A stretch of 64,000 nucleotides of DNA, from the NCBI RefSeq assembly GCF_001665685.1, contig NZ_LZTB01000101.1, forward strand, positions 25,519 through 89,518, written 5' to 3'. The DNA is from Mycobacterium sp. 852013-50091_SCH5140682 (lineage in GTDB: Bacteria; Actinomycetota; Actinomycetes; Mycobacteriales; Mycobacteriaceae). A model generated the notes under the pieces. The model saw only the letters and a list, made by a program, of their open reading frames with translations, ran no database searches and was not told where the DNA came from. Position numbers and translations under genes: made by a program. Position 1 is the stretch's first letter; every line of letters begins with the position of its first letter. Shown piece by piece: positions 16,377 to 25,594 of this stretch.

Positions 16377-18914
16377 TCAGTCCATTCGGCCGGCGTCCAC
16401 CAGGCGCAGGACCGCGGTTCCTGCTTCGTCGGATTCTTCGAGGTCCACCTCGACGTCGAATCCCCAGTCCCGGTCTCCCGCCGGGTCGTCGAAGATCTGC
16501 CGTACCCGCCACATGCCGGGCTGCCGGTCGAAGATCAGCATCGCGGGGCCGCGCGCATCGGGGCCGGTGCCGAGATCGGAATGCTCGGCGAAGTACTCCA
16601 GACCGACCTCTTCCCACCGCTGCGCGGACCAGCCCGCGTCGCCGTCGAGCTCGCCGAGTTCGTCCCAGCGTCGCCTGGCGAACAACTCGACCCGACGGAA
16701 CAACGCGTTGCGGACCATCGCGGTGAAGGCACGTTCGTTGCCGGTCAGCGGGCGCGGCCGGGTTGGCGTCGCGACGGGCGCGTCATGGGGTTGGTCGGGA
16801 TCAGTGAGCTGCTCCCACTCATCGAGCAGGCTCGAATCGACCTGGCGGACAAGCTCGCCGATCCACTCGACGATATCGACGACCTCGTCGGTGCGCGCGG
16901 CGGCGGGGACGCCGGACCGCAGGGCTTTGAACGCGTCGGACAGGTACCGCAGCACGGCACCCTCCGAACGTGTCAGCCCGTAGCCGCTGACGAACTCCCG
17001 GAACGTCATGGCGCGCTCCCACATCTCCCGCACGATCGACTTGGGAGACAGCCGGCCGTCCGCCGCCCACGGGTTCGTACGCAGATAGACGTCGAAGGCG
17101 TGGTTGAGCAGTTCTTCGAGCGGCTTGGGATAGGTCACGTCATCGAGCAGCTCGATGCGCTCCTCGTACTCGATGCCGTCGGCCTTCATCTGCGCGACGG
17201 CCTCGCCCCTGGCCTTGTTCAACTGCGCGGCCAGGATCTGGCGCGGATCCTCCAGCGTCGCCTCAATCACCGAAACCACGTCCAGCGCATAGGTTTCCGA
17301 TTCGGGATCGAGCAGGTCGATCGCGGCAAGCGCGAACGTCGACAACGGCTGGTTCAGTGCGAAGTCCGGCGGTAGGTCGACGGTCAGCCGGTACCGCCTG
17401 CCGTCGGGCTCGGGTTCGTCGAGGCGCTCCAACACGCCGGCCTGCAACAGTGAGCGGGCGATGCCGACGGCTTCGCGGATGTGCCGGAGCTGACGTTTGC
17501 GGGGCTCGTGGTTGTCGGTGAGCAGCCGGCGCATCGCCACGAAGGGATCGCCGGGCCGATCCACGACATCGAGAATCATCGCCGTCGACACCCGCATGTT
17601 GCTCGTCAACGCCTCCGGCGCAGCGGAGACCAACCGGTTCATGGTGGCCTCGCTCCACGGCACCATGCCCTCGGGCACCTTGCGGCGCACCAGCTTTCGG
17701 CGCTTCTTCGGATCGTCGGCGACCTTCGCGAACTGCTTGAGGTTCTCCACCTCGTGGTCGGGCGCCTGAACGACGACGGTGCCGACGGTGTCGTAGCCCG
17801 CCCGTCCTGCCCGGCCCGCGATCTGGTGGAACTCACGGGCACTGAGCAACCGGGTGCGGGTGCCGTCGTATTTGGACAACGCCGAGAACACCACGGTCCG
17901 GATCGGCACGTTGATGCCGACGCCGAGGGTGTCGGTGCCGCAGATGACCTTGAGCAGACCGGCCTGGGCAAGCTGCTCCACCAGCCGCCGGTATTTCGGC
18001 AGCATCCCCGCATGGTGCACGCCGATGCCGTGGCGCACCAGCCGCGACAGGGTCGATCCGAATGCCGACGTGAAGCGGAACCCGCCGATGGCCTCGGCGA
18101 TCGCGGCCTTTTCCTCCTTGGTGCTCACGTTGACGCTCATCAGGGCCTGCGCGCGTTCCAGCGCCGAGGCCTGGGTGAAGTGCACGACGTAGACCGGAGC
18201 CTGCTTGGTGTCCAGCAGATCCTGGATGGTCTCGTGCATCGGCGTCGTCGCATACGAGTAGAACAGCGGCACCGGGCGTTCGGCACCCGCGACGAGCGCC
18301 GTCGGACGCCCGGTGCGCCGGGTGAGATCCTCGCGCAGGAACGTGACATCGCCGAGCGTGGCCGACATCAACAAGAACTGGGCATGGGGCAGTTCCAGCA
18401 GCGGCACCTGCCATGCCCAGCCGCGGTCGGGGTCGCCGTAAAAGTGGAACTCGTCCATCACCACCAGGCCGATGTCGGCCTGCGCGCCTTCCCGCAGCGC
18501 GATGTTGGCGAGCACCTCCGCCGTGCACGCGATGATCGGCGCCTCCGAGTTGACCGCCGCGTCGCCCGTGAGCATGCCGACGTTGACCGCGCCGAACACG
18601 TCGCACAGGGCGAAGAACTTCTCACTGACCAGGGCCTTGATCGGTGCGGTGTAGTAGCTGCGGCGGATGCCTGCCGCCAACGTCGAGTACAGCGCCCCGG
18701 TGGCCACCAGCGACTTGCCCGACCCGGTCGGGGTGGCCAGCACCACGTTGGCCCCGCTGACCAGCTCGATCAGCGCCTCTTCCTGGGCCGGGTACAGCGC
18801 AGTGCCGTTGGCCTCGGCCCAGGCGGCGAAGTCGGTGAACAGCGTGTCAGGATCAGCGCTTTTGGCGCGCAGTCCAGACAGGTCACCGGGATCGTCGAGC
18901 AGCGCTGTGGTCAT
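16377..18914 (-). CDS. Ski2-like DEAD/DEAH-box helicase with DUF3516-type C-terminus
   Basis: This 845-residue helicase has the Walker A motif ATPTGSGKSLVATGAL near residue 60. Motif II reads VVMDEFHFY (DEFH instead of DEAD or DEVH), motif III LLMSATLGD, and motif VI QIAGRAGRAG near residue 360. The 450-residue C-terminal half lacks known catalytic motifs and matches my memory of the actinobacterial DUF3516 helicase family. It is probably an RNA helicase of the Ski2 group, cytosolic, with substrate unknown. No operon partner is adjacent. Confidence 0.88.
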   Translation of the reverse strand: MTTALLDDPGDLSGLRAKSADPDTLFTDFAAWAEANGTALYPAQEEALIELVSGANVVLATPTGSGKSLVATGALYSTLAAGIRRSYYTAPIKALVSEKFFALCDVFGAVNVGMLTGDAAVNSEAPIIACTAEVLANIALREGAQADIGLVVMDEFHFYGDPDRGWAWQVPLLELPHAQFLLMSATLGDVTFLREDLTRRTGRPTALVAGAERPVPLFYSYATTPMHETIQDLLDTKQAPVYVVHFTQASALERAQALMSVNVSTKEEKAAIAEAIGGFRFTSAFGSTLSRLVRHGIGVHHAGMLPKYRRLVEQLAQAGLLKVICGTDTLGVGINVPIRTVVFSALSKYDGTRTRLLSAREFHQIAGRAGRAGYDTVGTVVVQAPDHEVENLKQFAKVADDPKKRRKLVRRKVPEGMVPWSEATMNRLVSAAPEALTSNMRVSTAMILDVVDRPGDPFVAMRRLLTDNHEPRKRQLRHIREAVGIARSLLQAGVLERLDEPEPDGRRYRLTVDLPPDFALNQPLSTFALAAIDLLDPESETYALDVVSVIEATLEDPRQILAAQLNKARGEAVAQMKADGIEYEERIELLDDVTYPKPLEELLNHAFDVYLRTNPWAADGRLSPKSIVREMWERAMTFREFVSGYGLTRSEGAVLRYLSDAFKALRSGVPAAARTDEVVDIVEWIGELVRQVDSSLLDEWEQLTDPDQPHDAPVATPTRPRPLTGNERAFTAMVRNALFRRVELFARRRWDELGELDGDAGWSAQRWEEVGLEYFAEHSDLGTGPDARGPAMLIFDRQPGMWRVRQIFDDPAGDRDWGFDVEVDLEESDEAGTAVLRLVDAGRMD

Positions 18915-19001
18915 GGCGTCGGTGCGGTGGGTGCGGGCATCGTAGTGACAAGCGTGCCTGACCCATGCTCAACGATGTGCGGCAGGTCCGACGGCGGCCG
19001 C

Positions 19002-20285
19002 TCAGATTGTCAGCTCGTGCCGGGTTTCCTCACGCTTACGGGACCCGTTACGTGAGCCACGACCCGTTGCACGAGGAGTGCCGATCGTCGCCGACAGCAC
19101 CGCCGGTTCTTCCGGCCGGGCTTCGAGAACCCGGTGTACCACCGGTTCGGGGACCGAATCCCCGGACTCGGTCTGCGGCCCCACATAGACAACGGCGTCG
19201 GGCGCGTTCGCGATCACGGCAATGTCGGTGCATACCGTCAAGGGGGCCGACCATGCGACCTCGACGACGAAAGTCACCCCGTGGTTGGGATCGAAGGGCG
19301 GCCCGTGCGGCGTGACGTTTGAGACGGTGATGTCCGCGGCACCGACGAAGCGTTGATCGGTGGTGTCGGGAAGTTGCTGCGAAAACTGGTTGTACTCGCT
19401 GGCGGAGACCATGACAACCGAGTCGGCGTTGATCGCATCCCAATTGAGATTGACGACGTTGCGACCCGGATTCATCTGCCAGAACACGCGAGCTGACACG
19501 GGAACCTCCGGTTTGTATTGGTTGAGGGGGTAGGGATTATCCGGATTCGGTCCGGGGAGAACGATATTGATCGGTGTGCCATCCGGCCGCTTGCGCGGGT
19601 AGGCATTGTCGAGCATCTGTTTGAACTGGGGGAACGGGTCACCGGTGTCCCCCGACAGGTTGCGGTACACGCCGCGCAGTGTCGGTGCGGCCGCCGCCAC
19701 GATCCTGTCCACGCTGTACCCGAGCTGGTAGCTCAGGTAATAAATGAACAGTGTTGCGCAGCCGATCTTTTCGTCGGGTGCGTGGTCGTGATCGTCGTTG
19801 GTGTTGATGTAGTCGAGGCGATCGCTGTTCAGCCAGAGCCCAGCGGTGTCGAAACGCGGCATCGACCAGCCCAGATTGCTCTGATGCAGAAACTCGGCCG
19901 AGAGGAACCTGGACAAGCCTTCGCCTGCCTCGCCCTCGTTGGATCCGTCGCTGGCGAACCAGCCCTTGTTCTGCGACAGCATGAACATCTCTACGACTTC
20001 GGCAACCAACAGATAGCGGACCACATCGAGGCTCGAACCGTTGCCGGGGCGCAGCGATATCGGCGGCCCCCAACTGGCTCCGGCGTAGCTGCCCGGGATG
20101 ATGTTGACTGCTACCGGCAGCGAGTACGGCAGCTCAAGGCCTGGGAACCACCGCGCCATCATCGAGTAATCCTGTTCGCAAACCTGCGCGAGGCTGTTCG
20201 CCCGATTCTTGCCGTCCGCGTCAGAAAGACTGTTGTCGTAGCTGATTGAGTAATGAGTCGTCGAGGCAGCAAAGACAAGTGTCAT
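19002..20285 (-). CDS. Uncharacterised 427-residue protein, possibly a degenerate peptidase-like fold
   Basis: I do not recognise this protein. It has no signal peptide. The order resembles gluzincin-like proteins: an N-terminal CEQDYSMMARWFPGLELPY, then VRYLLVAEVVEMFMLSQNKG where peptidases of that type carry HExx(H/E), then NEGEAGEGLSRFLSAEFL. Here the expected His is Ala (AEVVE), so it is probably not a classical zinc peptidase. A beta-rich C-terminal part (about 255-390) ends in a basic tail (RATGRGSRNGSRKREETRHE). The ATG at 20285 is preceded by GGAGG. Codon choice is less GC-biased than its neighbours, which suggests acquisition. Confidence 0.7.
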   Translation of the reverse strand: MTLVFAASTTHYSISYDNSLSDADGKNRANSLAQVCEQDYSMMARWFPGLELPYSLPVAVNIIPGSYAGASWGPPISLRPGNGSSLDVVRYLLVAEVVEMFMLSQNKGWFASDGSNEGEAGEGLSRFLSAEFLHQSNLGWSMPRFDTAGLWLNSDRLDYINTNDDHDHAPDEKIGCATLFIYYLSYQLGYSVDRIVAAAAPTLRGVYRNLSGDTGDPFPQFKQMLDNAYPRKRPDGTPINIVLPGPNPDNPYPLNQYKPEVPVSARVFWQMNPGRNVVNLNWDAINADSVVMVSASEYNQFSQQLPDTTDQRFVGAADITVSNVTPHGPPFDPNHGVTFVVEVAWSAPLTVCTDIAVIANAPDAVVYVGPQTESGDSVPEPVVHRVLEARPEEPAVLSATIGTPRATGRGSRNGSRKREETRHELTI

Positions 20286-20729
20286 GATCTCTTACCTCCT
20301 GTCCAAGGCTTCGCCGCCCCTGGTTGGTGCGTTGTACGAGCCCGAACCGAACGCTACGGCGGCAACTCTGGCGTGGATTGAGTAGTTCACTACTCGAATC
20401 GGATTCGGTCGTTGCCGACGCACAGATACGCTGAATCATTGCTGCAGAAACGATTTCACTGTCGTCCGCGTGCTTCGAGTGGCCGACTACTCGTGACCGC
20501 GGCATCTGCCGTTGTCAGCGTCGGCGATATTCACGTCGGCCTTGGCGGTCGCCGTCCGCGAGACGCGCGTTGCCATACATCCAGATCTTCCACCAATTCC
20601 GGTGTGGGGATATGGAATTGGCGACGCCCGCAGAGCCTGGCAGCAGCGCCGATCGGCTGGTGATGGTGCTCCCGATGGACGACGGCGGTGGTATGCAGAT
20701 GTGACGCTGAGAAGACGGCCGAGGTTCCG
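20286..20729. other. 444-bp noncoding stretch with two inverted repeats
   Basis: No convincing gene is present. Two symmetric elements stand out. GAGTAGT-TC-ACTACTC at 20380-20395 lies about 95 bases before the 427-residue gene and looks like an operator, with a further half-site CGACTACTCG near 20484. CCAATTCC..GGAATTGG occupies 20593-20600 and 20614-20621. A minus-strand frame reads NWWKIWMYGNARLADGDRQG before a stop near 20515 and may be a gene remnant. Confidence 0.4.
20380..20395. promoter_or_regulatory. Operator-like palindrome upstream of the 427-residue protein
   Basis: GAGTAGT and ACTACTC are perfect 7-base arms separated by TC. A half-site-like ACTACTCG recurs about 95 bases further from the gene. 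The layout would suit a dimeric repressor or a LuxR-type activator. Only the symmetry is observed. Confidence 0.4.
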
Positions 20730-21416
20730 TCAGGCGTCGTCGAGCATGTCGTGGAGGAACTGGCCGTGAACCGCCGCCAGCAGTGATCCCTCCGCGGCGC
20801 GGTTGGCGATGAACAGCATTTCGTCGCCGGCCTCGAGCACGTCCTCGGGCTGCGGCAGGATGACCTGCGAACTGCGGACCAAGCTCACCAAGGCGGTGTT
20901 CGACGGGAGATCCAACTGGTCGACGCGCCGGCCGACGAGCGGGTTGGCTGCGGGCAGAGTCAGTTTGGTCAGCTCGGCCCGACCGCCGCGCAGGCCCATC
21001 AGCCGCACCAGGTGGCCGACATCGATGGCGCCCTCGATGCCGGCTACCAGTGCGCCCGGTGTCGACACGGCAACGTCGATGCCCCAACTCGGGCCGAACA
21101 GCCACTGGTTGCTGACGTCGTTGATGCGGGCGACGACCCGCGGCACGGCGAATTCGGTTTTGGCGAGCAGTCCGATGACGAGATTGGCCTTGTCGTCGCC
21201 CGTCGCGGCGATCACTACGTCGCAGGTCTGGATTCCGGCTTCCTCGAGCGCGCTGATCTCGCACGCGTCGGCCAGCAACCAATCCGCGTCGGCCGCCGTC
21301 TCCGGCTCGAACTTGCGGCGCTCCCGATCGATGAGCAAGACCTTGTGGCCGTAACCGAGCAACTCTCTGGCAACGGATCGCCCGACGTTGCCCGCGCCTG
21401 CGATCGCGATTCGCAT
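20730..21416 (-). CDS. TrkA-type potassium uptake regulator (CeoC-like)
   Basis: This 228-residue protein begins MRIAIAGAGNVGRSVARELL, a TrkA_N/RCK Rossmann domain (residues 1-120) with WLLADACEISALEEAGIQTC and AATGDDKANLVIGLLAKTEF. A C-terminal TrkA_C domain follows (about 140-220, PLVGRRVDQLDLPSNTALVS). It closely resembles the mycobacterial CeoC/TrkB NAD-binding subunit, but the usual partner CeoB is not adjacent. I take the ATG at 21416, where the family start MRxAIAGAG falls. It diverges from a CPA1 antiporter gene 80 bases away, suggesting a potassium-homeostasis pair. Confidence 0.87.
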   Translation of the reverse strand: MRIAIAGAGNVGRSVARELLGYGHKVLLIDRERRKFEPETAADADWLLADACEISALEEAGIQTCDVVIAATGDDKANLVIGLLAKTEFAVPRVVARINDVSNQWLFGPSWGIDVAVSTPGALVAGIEGAIDVGHLVRLMGLRGGRAELTKLTLPAANPLVGRRVDQLDLPSNTALVSLVRSSQVILPQPEDVLEAGDEMLFIANRAAEGSLLAAVHGQFLHDMLDDA

Positions 21417-21496
21417 CTTCCGTTCCGCCACCCGGCTATTTTCGCCTATACACCGGGCCTCACCGCAGGCTTCGGTACTGATTTACTTTCACGTTG

Positions 21497-22993
21497 ATGA
21501 GCTTGCAACAGTTGTACCTGGCCTTGTTGATCGGAGGCCTTGTGCTGCTCGCAAGCATCATCGGTACGCGCGTCGCGACGCGCGTGGGGTTTCCCAGTCT
21601 GCTGCTGTTCTTGTTGGTCGGCGTCGTTCTCGGTGAGGACGGCATCGGGCTGCACTTCGACAACGTCGAACTCGCACGGAATGTCTGCACGGCCGCCCTC
21701 GCGGTGATCCTCGTCGAAGGCGGTTTGACCACGCGCTACGCCGACATCCGCAAGGTGTTGGCCCCGGCGGCGTCACTGGCGACCGTCGGTGTGCTGATCA
21801 GCACGGTCGTCACCGCGGTCGGTGCCCACGTGCTGCTGCGCATGGATTGGCAGCTGTCCCTTCTGCTCGGGGCGATCGTCGCCTCCACCGATGCGGCCGC
21901 GGTGTTCTCGGTTCTGCGCGTGTTGCCGCTACCACGGCGTCTCGCGGGCCTGCTCGAGGCCGAATCCGGGTTCAACGACGCACCCGCGGTCATCCTCGTG
22001 CTGATGTTCAGCGTGGTGCCCTTCGTGCTCGAACCCGAGGGTGCGCTCACCGAAATCGCCTACGAGCTGGTGGTGGGTGTCGCGCTCGGCCTGACGGTCG
22101 GACTTCTCGGGGCGATCGCGTTGCGTCGCATTGCCCTACCGGCGTCCGGGCTGTACCCGATCGCGACGTTCGGGTTGGGGCTCGTCGCGTTCGCGGCAGG
22201 CGGCAGCGCGCATGCGAGCGGGTTCATCGCGGCGTACCTGGCGGCCGTCGTGCTCGCCAATTCCGGGTTGCCGCACCGGTCGGCGACGCGGTCGTTCGCC
22301 GAGGGGCTCGGCTGGCTGGCGCAGATCGGCCTGTTCGTCCTGCTCGGGCTCTTGGTCAACCCGCATGAACTGGCCGACGACGTGATCCCGGCGGTCGTCA
22401 TCGGCTTGGTGCTGCTGTTGGTCGCCCGCCCGCTGTCGGTGTTGGGAGCGCTGGTCGGCTTCCGTATTCCAGTGCGTGAGCAGTTGTTCCTGTCGTGGGC
22501 CGGGCTGCGTGGTGCGGTGCCGATCGTGCTGGCCACCTTCCCGATTGTGGTCGGCGTGACAGACAGCCACCGCCTGCTCAACATCGTGTTCGTGCTGGTG
22601 GTGATCTTCACCCTGGTTCAGGCCCCGAGCCTGCACTTCGTTGCCCAGCGGCTGGGGCTGGTGACCGCCGAGTCCACCCGGGAGATCCAGGTCGAAGCGG
22701 CGCCACTGGATGTTCTCGACGCGGAACTGCTCACCATGACGGTGCAGCCGTCGTCGCGTCTGCACAATGTCACGATCCTCGAACTGCGCCTGCCGTACCC
22801 CGCGGTGATCACGCTGATCGTGCGGGACGGGCACACATTCGTCCCGTTGCCCGATACGCGCATCGAGGTCGGCGACGAGCTCCTCATCGTCACGACCAGC
22901 AAAGTGCGGCCCGCCACCGAAGCGCGGCTGCGCGCGGTCAGCCGCCGCGGCAAGCTGGCCCACTGGTTCGACGAATACGGTCTTCTGGAGTGA
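21497..22993 (+). CDS. CPA1 family potassium/proton antiporter with TrkA_C domain
   Basis: This 498-residue protein has about 12 membrane helices (residues 5-390). The antiporter core motifs are VVLGEDGIG, AVILVEGGL, GAIVASTDAAAVFSVLR near residue 130 and LLEAESGFNDAPAVILV near residue 155; the DAAAV and ESGFND acidic residues are the ion-binding ones. The soluble C-terminus (about 420-490: LRLPYPAVITLIVRDG, LPDTRIEVGDELLIVTT) is a TrkA_C ligand-binding domain. This architecture is NhaP2/CvrA-like, exchanging K+ for H+. The adjacent divergent TrkA-type gene supports a potassium role. Confidence 0.9.
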   Translation: MSLQQLYLALLIGGLVLLASIIGTRVATRVGFPSLLLFLLVGVVLGEDGIGLHFDNVELARNVCTAALAVILVEGGLTTRYADIRKVLAPAASLATVGVLISTVVTAVGAHVLLRMDWQLSLLLGAIVASTDAAAVFSVLRVLPLPRRLAGLLEAESGFNDAPAVILVLMFSVVPFVLEPEGALTEIAYELVVGVALGLTVGLLGAIALRRIALPASGLYPIATFGLGLVAFAAGGSAHASGFIAAYLAAVVLANSGLPHRSATRSFAEGLGWLAQIGLFVLLGLLVNPHELADDVIPAVVIGLVLLLVARPLSVLGALVGFRIPVREQLFLSWAGLRGAVPIVLATFPIVVGVTDSHRLLNIVFVLVVIFTLVQAPSLHFVAQRLGLVTAESTREIQVEAAPLDVLDAELLTMTVQPSSRLHNVTILELRLPYPAVITLIVRDGHTFVPLPDTRIEVGDELLIVTTSKVRPATEARLRAVSRRGKLAHWFDEYGLLE

Positions 22994-22995
22994 GG

Positions 22996-23679
22996 TCAGG
23001 TGCGCACGTTGATATGCCGTGCGGCCCACTGCGCGCCGAGCTGAATCAGCCCGGATTGTTGGTAGCGGACGTGCGCGTCGAAGTCCCGGCCGAGCGAACA
23101 TATGGGGTCGTTGGTGTTGCACAGGTCGGCGGTTCTTGCACCGAAGTCGGGGCTCATGCGCGTCAGGGGCTGGCCGAGCCGCGCCGACGGATTGCCGAAG
23201 ACGACGATCGACGCGATCCGCGGGACGACGGCCGCGGGTAACGGCGCGTTGTAACCGAGGCCGGCCACCGGTGAGGTGGCGACGACATCGACAACGGCCG
23301 CGCCCTGCGAGTAGCCCCCGAGCACGATTTTCGTCTTCGGGCATTGCGACGCCGTGGCCTGGGCATGCTTGCTCATGTCGGTGGCCCCGGCCGCGGCCTT
23401 GAGAAAATCCCACGACGCGGGGTACTGGACGGCGTAGGTACTGACGCTCGAGCCCTTGACCATCGGACGCAGCGTGTCCACGAATGCCTGGCCGACCGCG
23501 CCGATACCCGAGGGCTCATCGGTGCCGCGCGCGAAGATCACCTCGACGTCCGAGCACTTCGGCGCGGCAGATGCGACCGCGGACGTGGCCGCGCACCCAG
23601 AGGTGACCAGCATCGCGGCGGCGATGGCTACGTGGATGCCCGGGCTGAGGCACCGTCGAGAGGTCGTGCCGACAGGCAT
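22996..23679 (-). CDS. Cutinase family esterase (second of three), possible lipoprotein
   Basis: This 227-residue protein has the cutinase landmarks CSDVEVIFARGTDEPSGIGA, the nucleophile motif VLGGYSQGAAV near residue 120, and the Asp/His end ICSLGRDFDAHVRY. The N-terminus is a secretion signal, IHVAIAAAMLVTSGCAATSA; VTSGC could be a lipobox, which would anchor the enzyme to the membrane. A second possible cleavage site is ASAAP. Its stop lies two bases from that of the convergent antiporter gene. The ATG at 23679 sits 5 bases after AGGAGAAT on the minus strand. Confidence 0.9.
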   Translation of the reverse strand: MPVGTTSRRCLSPGIHVAIAAAMLVTSGCAATSAVASAAPKCSDVEVIFARGTDEPSGIGAVGQAFVDTLRPMVKGSSVSTYAVQYPASWDFLKAAAGATDMSKHAQATASQCPKTKIVLGGYSQGAAVVDVVATSPVAGLGYNAPLPAAVVPRIASIVVFGNPSARLGQPLTRMSPDFGARTADLCNTNDPICSLGRDFDAHVRYQQSGLIQLGAQWAARHINVRT

Positions 23680-23762
23680 GATTCTCCTCGACGTATGCCG
23701 GATCGGCCCTGTGCAGATCCCTTCCCAATAACCACTTTTACCACTCTGTCAACAGCCCGAGG

Positions 23763-24527
23763 TCAGCGTGGCTTCTTCTCGCCGGCCTCCACCGCGACGG
23801 TGAGCCGGTTCTCGGCGGGCGCCACGGGGCACGTCGCGTAGTCGGTGAATGAGCACGGCAGGTTGGCGGCCCGGTTGAAGTCGAGGGTCACGGTTCCGTC
23901 GTCATCAGGCGCGGCGACAGCCAGGGATCGGGCGGCAGGGTAGGTGGTCACGCCGCTGGTGGCATCGGTGAACAACACCTGCAAGCCGCCGTCGCGGCCC
24001 GCGAAGGCGACGAGCTGATGGGCGGTCCCTGCCAACTCGAAGTCGAGGACACCGACGGCCGCGTGGTGGTGCTCGAGGCCTTCCACGACGGCGCCCGTCG
24101 TGACCGTGACCCGTTCCGGATACGGCGCGAACGTGCCGGTGACGCGCCACCGCTCGTCCGGCGGGTAGGCGGGGATGCCGTGGTAGCTCAGCAGATGGGG
24201 TGACTTGGGATCGTGCACCCGAAGCGCGACCGACCCGGTCCGCCGGATCACCTCGATGCGTCGGTCTCCGTCGGCGACGAGTAGCCCGGGCGCGCCTTCG
24301 GCAGGTTCGAGCCGCTCGGTGCCGTCGATCCCCTCGACGTACACCGCGGCCTCGTCAGCCCGCCAACGGCCCGGAAGGTCTGCGACGGTATCGAATTCGT
24401 CGGTGAGCCAGTACAAGCCCGTCAGGCTCACCCAGCCCAGTGGATCGCCGTAGTAACGTTCGCGCTCGCGGTGCCAGTCGTCCCACTCGGCTTCGAATGT
24501 GGTTTCGGACGTGTCGGCGGTGGTCAT
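23763..24527 (-). CDS. DUF1684 family protein
   Basis: This 254-residue cytosolic protein shows the DUF1684 pattern: WHRERERYYGDPLGWVSLTG at the N-terminus, HDPKSPHLLSYHGIPAYPPD near residue 105, and a C-terminal LDFNRAANLPCSFTDYATCP with PVAPAENRL. The biochemical role of the family is unknown. Its ATG overlaps the stop of the luciferase-like monooxygenase (ATGA at 24524-24527), so the two are made together and may act on the same compound. Confidence 0.85.
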   Translation of the reverse strand: MTTADTSETTFEAEWDDWHRERERYYGDPLGWVSLTGLYWLTDEFDTVADLPGRWRADEAAVYVEGIDGTERLEPAEGAPGLLVADGDRRIEVIRRTGSVALRVHDPKSPHLLSYHGIPAYPPDERWRVTGTFAPYPERVTVTTGAVVEGLEHHHAAVGVLDFELAGTAHQLVAFAGRDGGLQVLFTDATSGVTTYPAARSLAVAAPDDDGTVTLDFNRAANLPCSFTDYATCPVAPAENRLTVAVEAGEKKPR

Positions 24528-25594
24528 GACGTCACCTCTTTCTGAAGGGATTGCGCGGCAAGGGGTCTGCTGGGAATGAGGGCTCGGAGGGTCGGCGCCA
24601 CCTCGCTCTGGAACAACTCAAGGCTGCGCCGCTTCTGCACTGCCGATACACCGTCGGCGTCGGCGCTGAGGTGGATCACCTCGTGGCCGAGCTGTTCGTG
24701 GTAGCGGCCGACCTTGTCGAGCACCTGCTGCGGGCTGCCGACCAATGCCGAGCTGCGGGCGACGAAATCCTCGATGGTCTCGAACGCCACCGGCAGGCCG
24801 GCGCGACGAGCAAACGTCAGCCGGGTTTCGAAGATCGGCCGGTATTCGGCGATCGCCTGCTGCGTCGTCGGCGCGACCTGGAATCCCGCTGTGCCCGCGC
24901 CGACGAGCGCATCCTCGGGGCGGTGCCCGTAGAACTCCCAGCGCTGCCGGTAGTACCGCACCAACTCGGCGTACGGCTCGATCGGATGGGTCACGTTGGC
25001 GGAGAAGAGCGGATCACCGTGGCGGGCGGCGAGGTCCACCGAATCGCGACTTGTCGCGCTGCCGTGCCAGATTCGGATGCGCTCCTGCAGAGGGCGGGGC
25101 AGTGCCTTGGCATGGGACAGTGGCGGGCGAAACCGCCCCGACCACGTCACGTCCTCGCTGTCCCACAACAAGCGGAACAGTTCGTAGCCTTCGCGATTGC
25201 GGTCCCATTGGTCGGCGGCGGTCACGTGGAACAACTCGGCCTGGGCAGCCCCGTTGCCCTTGCCGATGATCAGCTCGAGCCTGCCGTCGGACAGGTTGTC
25301 CAGTGTCGAGTAATCCTCGAACGCCCGCACCGGGTCGAGCAGGCTCAGGGTGGTCACCGCGGTGAACAGCCCGATGCGAGACGTACGGGCGGCAATGTTG
25401 CTCAGCACCACCGGCGGTGACGACGAGATGAACGGGTCCTCGTGGCGTTCCCCGACCGCGAACCCGTCGAACCCCAGTTCCTCGGCGAGTGCCGCGGTAT
25501 CGACGACCTCGCGCAGCCGCGCGGCAGGGCTCTTCTTCTCGCCGGTGACCGGGTCGGGTTGATGCGTGATGAGCGTGAGCAGCAGGAATTTCAT
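24524..25594 (-). CDS. LLM class flavin-dependent monooxygenase
   Basis: This 356-residue TIM-barrel protein has the bacterial-luciferase-like features: MKFLLLTLITHQPDP at the start, ALAEELGFDGFAVGERHEDP near residue 45, RLELIIGKGNGAAQAELF near residue 115 and IWHGSATSRDSVDLAARHGD near residue 185. The family uses FMNH2 or F420H2 to oxidise organic substrates. I use the ATG at 25594 because a short leader ORF with a strong ribosome site ends in ATGA exactly there. An in-frame ATG 15 codons upstream would overlap that leader. It is coupled downstream to the DUF1684 gene. Confidence 0.85.
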   Translation of the reverse strand: MKFLLLTLITHQPDPVTGEKKSPAARLREVVDTAALAEELGFDGFAVGERHEDPFISSSPPVVLSNIAARTSRIGLFTAVTTLSLLDPVRAFEDYSTLDNLSDGRLELIIGKGNGAAQAELFHVTAADQWDRNREGYELFRLLWDSEDVTWSGRFRPPLSHAKALPRPLQERIRIWHGSATSRDSVDLAARHGDPLFSANVTHPIEPYAELVRYYRQRWEFYGHRPEDALVGAGTAGFQVAPTTQQAIAEYRPIFETRLTFARRAGLPVAFETIEDFVARSSALVGSPQQVLDKVGRYHEQLGHEVIHLSADADGVSAVQKRRSLELFQSEVAPTLRALIPSRPLAAQSLQKEVTS

